10,867 nt of DNA from Jimgerdemannia flammicorona (lineage: Eukaryota; Mucoromycota; Endogonomycetes; Endogonales; Endogonaceae), in assembly GCA_003990745.1 (NCBI GenBank), contig RBNI01006898.1, forward strand, positions 1 through 10,867, in the 5' to 3' direction. This document shows, piece after piece, positions 8,725 through 10,867 of this stretch. The position numbers and the translations under genes are program-made. A model generated the notes under the pieces. It saw only the letters and a program-made list of their open reading frames with translations. It had not been told where the DNA came from and searched no databases. The stretch's first letter is position 1. Each line of letters begins with the position of its first letter.

Positions 8725-9802
8725 TTTGCGTGTGTTGTGTCACACACAAGGCCGGCTCGGCGCATTATATCCGTCCGAGATGGAATTTCCGCTTTTGTGC
8801 GACCTCCATACCCTCACAAATCTCTGAATTCAACACCCTTATTCCACCAATTTCCGGTCCACTGCATGACATGAAAAAAAATCCACCCCCCATTACTGCT
8901 GCATCCACGCGGGCCACCCTCTCCAACAGCCCTGCCCCCTTACACATATGACCCGGGCCCTTTGACACCCCCCCCCCCCTTTCGGCCATGTGAATTAAAA
9001 CTCGACCTCCTCTCGACCCCCTTGCAGGGCGGAGTCCTTCGCTCGAGCAGCGACGTCGTACGACCTACTGAACCCTGTCTGCACACAGCACGATCGACGA
9101 GGCGTCATCGATCCGAGCGCAGGCAGACAGAGTCTACACCTAAAGCATGAGAACGATTATCTCGAAAAAGTACGTGGCTAGCTTTCAAGGTGGGCCCGGA
9201 TACGACCTAACGGTCCTGCGATCCTGCCCATACCGTTTTCGGGCGTTCAAAACGAGGTTCATATCACGCCTACTGGAAATGGTCAGGAACGAAATGAGCC
9301 ACCTGCTCTGTCAGCGCAATTAACCTGTGAGGGGCTCGCCAAGACACAGAAACACTCACCAATGCCTACCTTCCAAAGCACGGTCACCTGCCCCTTAAAA
9401 CGCACGGCCTCACCAACCTGCCGCATCAATCCCCACGCCTACAGCCCCTTGTCTATATACTTTCAGGGGCCTATACAGACGCCTCGCCTTAGGGGTGCGA
9501 GCGCTGCCTCGTGCGCCACCTGCTCGTCTTGTCTATCGACTTCCCAATCCGTCGAACATTCCCTGCTGGCTCTGTCACGTGGGGACGCGTCGTGATGGTC
9601 CAAGACGGCGGATGCGAATTAGATGATAGGAGATCGATCGTTAGGTGATAAGGTTTACATATCATCGGATTTTCCGATACACATGTACTCTCGTCTGCAC
9701 GAGCTGACCGGACGGCGTTTCCCTGCTTCCAGAAAAGCGCAGCGCGATGGGCGGTTCAAAGGCGGTGTTTGCTATCTAATACATGGTAAATACGTAATAT
9801 GT
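8725..9802. other. Intergenic stretch, no convincing gene
   Basis: It contains a run of 12 C at 8968-8979, a CA/GT-rich stretch near 8730-8748 and several frames under 80 codons on the plus strand (ATG at 8730, 9362 and 9623) with no recognisable domain. No tRNA-like B box in a suitable context was found. The plus-strand side could hold the promoter of an unseen gene, but no signal shows it. Confidence 0.55.
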
Positions 9803-10135
9803 TCAAAGTCCATCTTGTCTGCGGCGTAACAGGCTTGGATCGACCGCACGTGGCATGAACATGGCTTCCAACGTGACCACATGTTTCCAAATAAAATGGT
9901 TCCGAACCGGGCGGCGATGATCTGCAAGGGTAGTTGGCGATCGTGAGGCCACGGGAGTGGGAGCCATGACGGCGTTCAGGACCGTGCTGACGTAGCGGAC
10001 AGGGGTTGCGAAAGTGAAACCAAAGCTTTGAAGGGTGAAGTCGGGGAGGTATTTTCGAGGTTCGTCCGTAGGCTGGCTATCCGAAGCATCTCCTCGGAGG
10101 GAGACGTTCCGTCGAACTTTGACTAGCATTGCCAT
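9803..10135 (-). CDS. Possible small or truncated hypothetical protein, 110 residues
   Basis: The frame starts at ATG 10135 and ends at TGA 9805-9803. Between about residues 25 and 65 the third codon positions are mostly C or G (runs such as TAC CTC CCC GAC TTC ACC), which resembles coding bias in fungal genes better than other small frames in the window. No domain or signal peptide is recognised. Its start lies next to the AT-rich block, so it could be the surviving part of a gene cut or decayed at that boundary, or a chance frame. Confidence 0.25.
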   Translation of the reverse strand: MAMLVKVRRNVSLRGDASDSQPTDEPRKYLPDFTLQSFGFTFATPVRYVSTVLNAVMAPTPVASRSPTTLADHRRPVRNHFIWKHVVTLEAMFMPRAVDPSLLRRRQDGL

Positions 10136-10269
10136 GCTCTAAAACATAATAACGGCTCTATCAAGCAGTGTCCGTAGGAGGATCACGAGCTCCATTGTAA
10201 TCCAAGTCTCACATCCTCAACTTATATAGAGCTTGTTGATGTTTTGTGTGTTACCACATCAGCTATACG
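10136..10269. other. Transition zone into AT-rich block
   Basis: Base composition falls from mixed to AT-rich over this stretch. The last CpG in the window is at 10268-10269. No gene is seen. Confidence 0.5.
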
Positions 10270-10867
10270 TTTTGGAAATATAGACTTCAGGCTGGATGAT
10301 GACAATCTTGTCATAATTTTCTGCCTTAGTGAGCAGATGCTGATAGGACTGATAGTGGGCCCAATATATATCATCTTGCAGGCAATAGTATAACTAATCC
10401 TCCATATTTTATATTTATTATATCTAATACATCTAAAGATAATATGATGATATCAAATCTATTAACAAAATATAGAGCTGTCTTCTTGTGAATCTTGAGC
10501 TAAAGCTAAAAAACTCTGATATCTTATTTCTATAATAACTATTGTCATTTTTTTTTTTAGTATAATTGTAAAATTATACTGACTTATTATACTTTGAGAT
10601 TAATTTATTTATATAAATATAAATTTATAATAATATAGATAATATATATTTAACTTATATTTCTTTATTTTAAATTTTTTCAATTCTTTGACTTCTGAAG
10701 TTAGTTATTAGTAATACTTTTAAATAAATTAAATTAAATTAAATTAAGAATTTTTTAATTTGAATTAAGTTTGAATAGAATCCATTTTAAATAAAATTAA
10801 AAGTCTTATTTAATTTAATTCAATTTGAAATTTTATTTCACTTTAAAATATAATAATTAAAAAAAAA
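10270..10867. other. AT-rich, CpG-free block (RIP-like / AT isochore edge)
   Basis: There is no CpG in these 598 bases. GC falls to about 15% over 10381-10867 by hand count and about 5% over 10621-10680. All frames are short. There are T and A homopolymers, four AAATT units at 10726-10745 and a 13-bp inverted match at 10808-10820. Such blocks in ascomycetes are commonly mutated repeats, but CpA dinucleotides still occur here, so a purely CpA-directed process is not proven. The window ends in an A run, which could be a contig end. Confidence 0.8.

Overview
The window looks like nuclear DNA of a filamentous ascomycete (Pezizomycotina). The evidence is one long GC-rich protein gene with a short GT-AG intron of fungal type, wide gene-poor flanks, a minisatellite, and an extremely AT-rich, CpG-free block at the right end of the kind left by RIP-like mutation. 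I cannot name the species. No bacterial operon, rRNA, tRNA, CRISPR array or intact transposon is visible.

The only secure gene lies on the minus strand, with its start at 8422 and its stop at 4503-4505. A 16-nt coding exon 1 (8422-8407) is joined across a 104-nt intron (8406-8303) to a single 3800-nt exon, giving 1271 residues. The first ~311 residues carry about seven membrane helices. The remaining ~960 are low-complexity and Ser/Pro/Arg/Glu-rich, with a tetrapeptide repeat of the x-S/T-P-R type and acidic runs. I do not recognise the family. The layout suggests a membrane protein, possibly a receptor or scaffold, with a very long cytosolic tail. A short upstream ORF ends in TAA sharing one base with the main ATG (TAATG), which hints at translational control.

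From left to right: 1-1376 has no convincing gene. 1377-2024 is an open frame of doubtful status with a zinc-knuckle-like motif lacking its last cysteine. 2131-2210 is a 40-bp tandem duplication. 2794-3060 (minus) is a small ATG-initiated frame, possibly with an intron. 3681-3894 is a 20-bp minisatellite with ordered variants. 3895-4502 is AT-leaning DNA that includes the 3' UTR of the main gene. 4503-8422 is the main gene. 8423-9802 is its 5' region plus intergenic DNA. 9803-10135 (minus) is a small ATG-initiated frame with C-rich third positions. From 10270 to the end the sequence lacks CpG, and the last ~490 bases are about 15% GC by hand count.

With only one secure gene, no pathway can be reconstructed. 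I did not find a clearly new multi-gene system. The best leads are the unrecognised seven-helix protein with its giant tail, its stop/start-overlapping upstream ORF, and the structured minisatellite.
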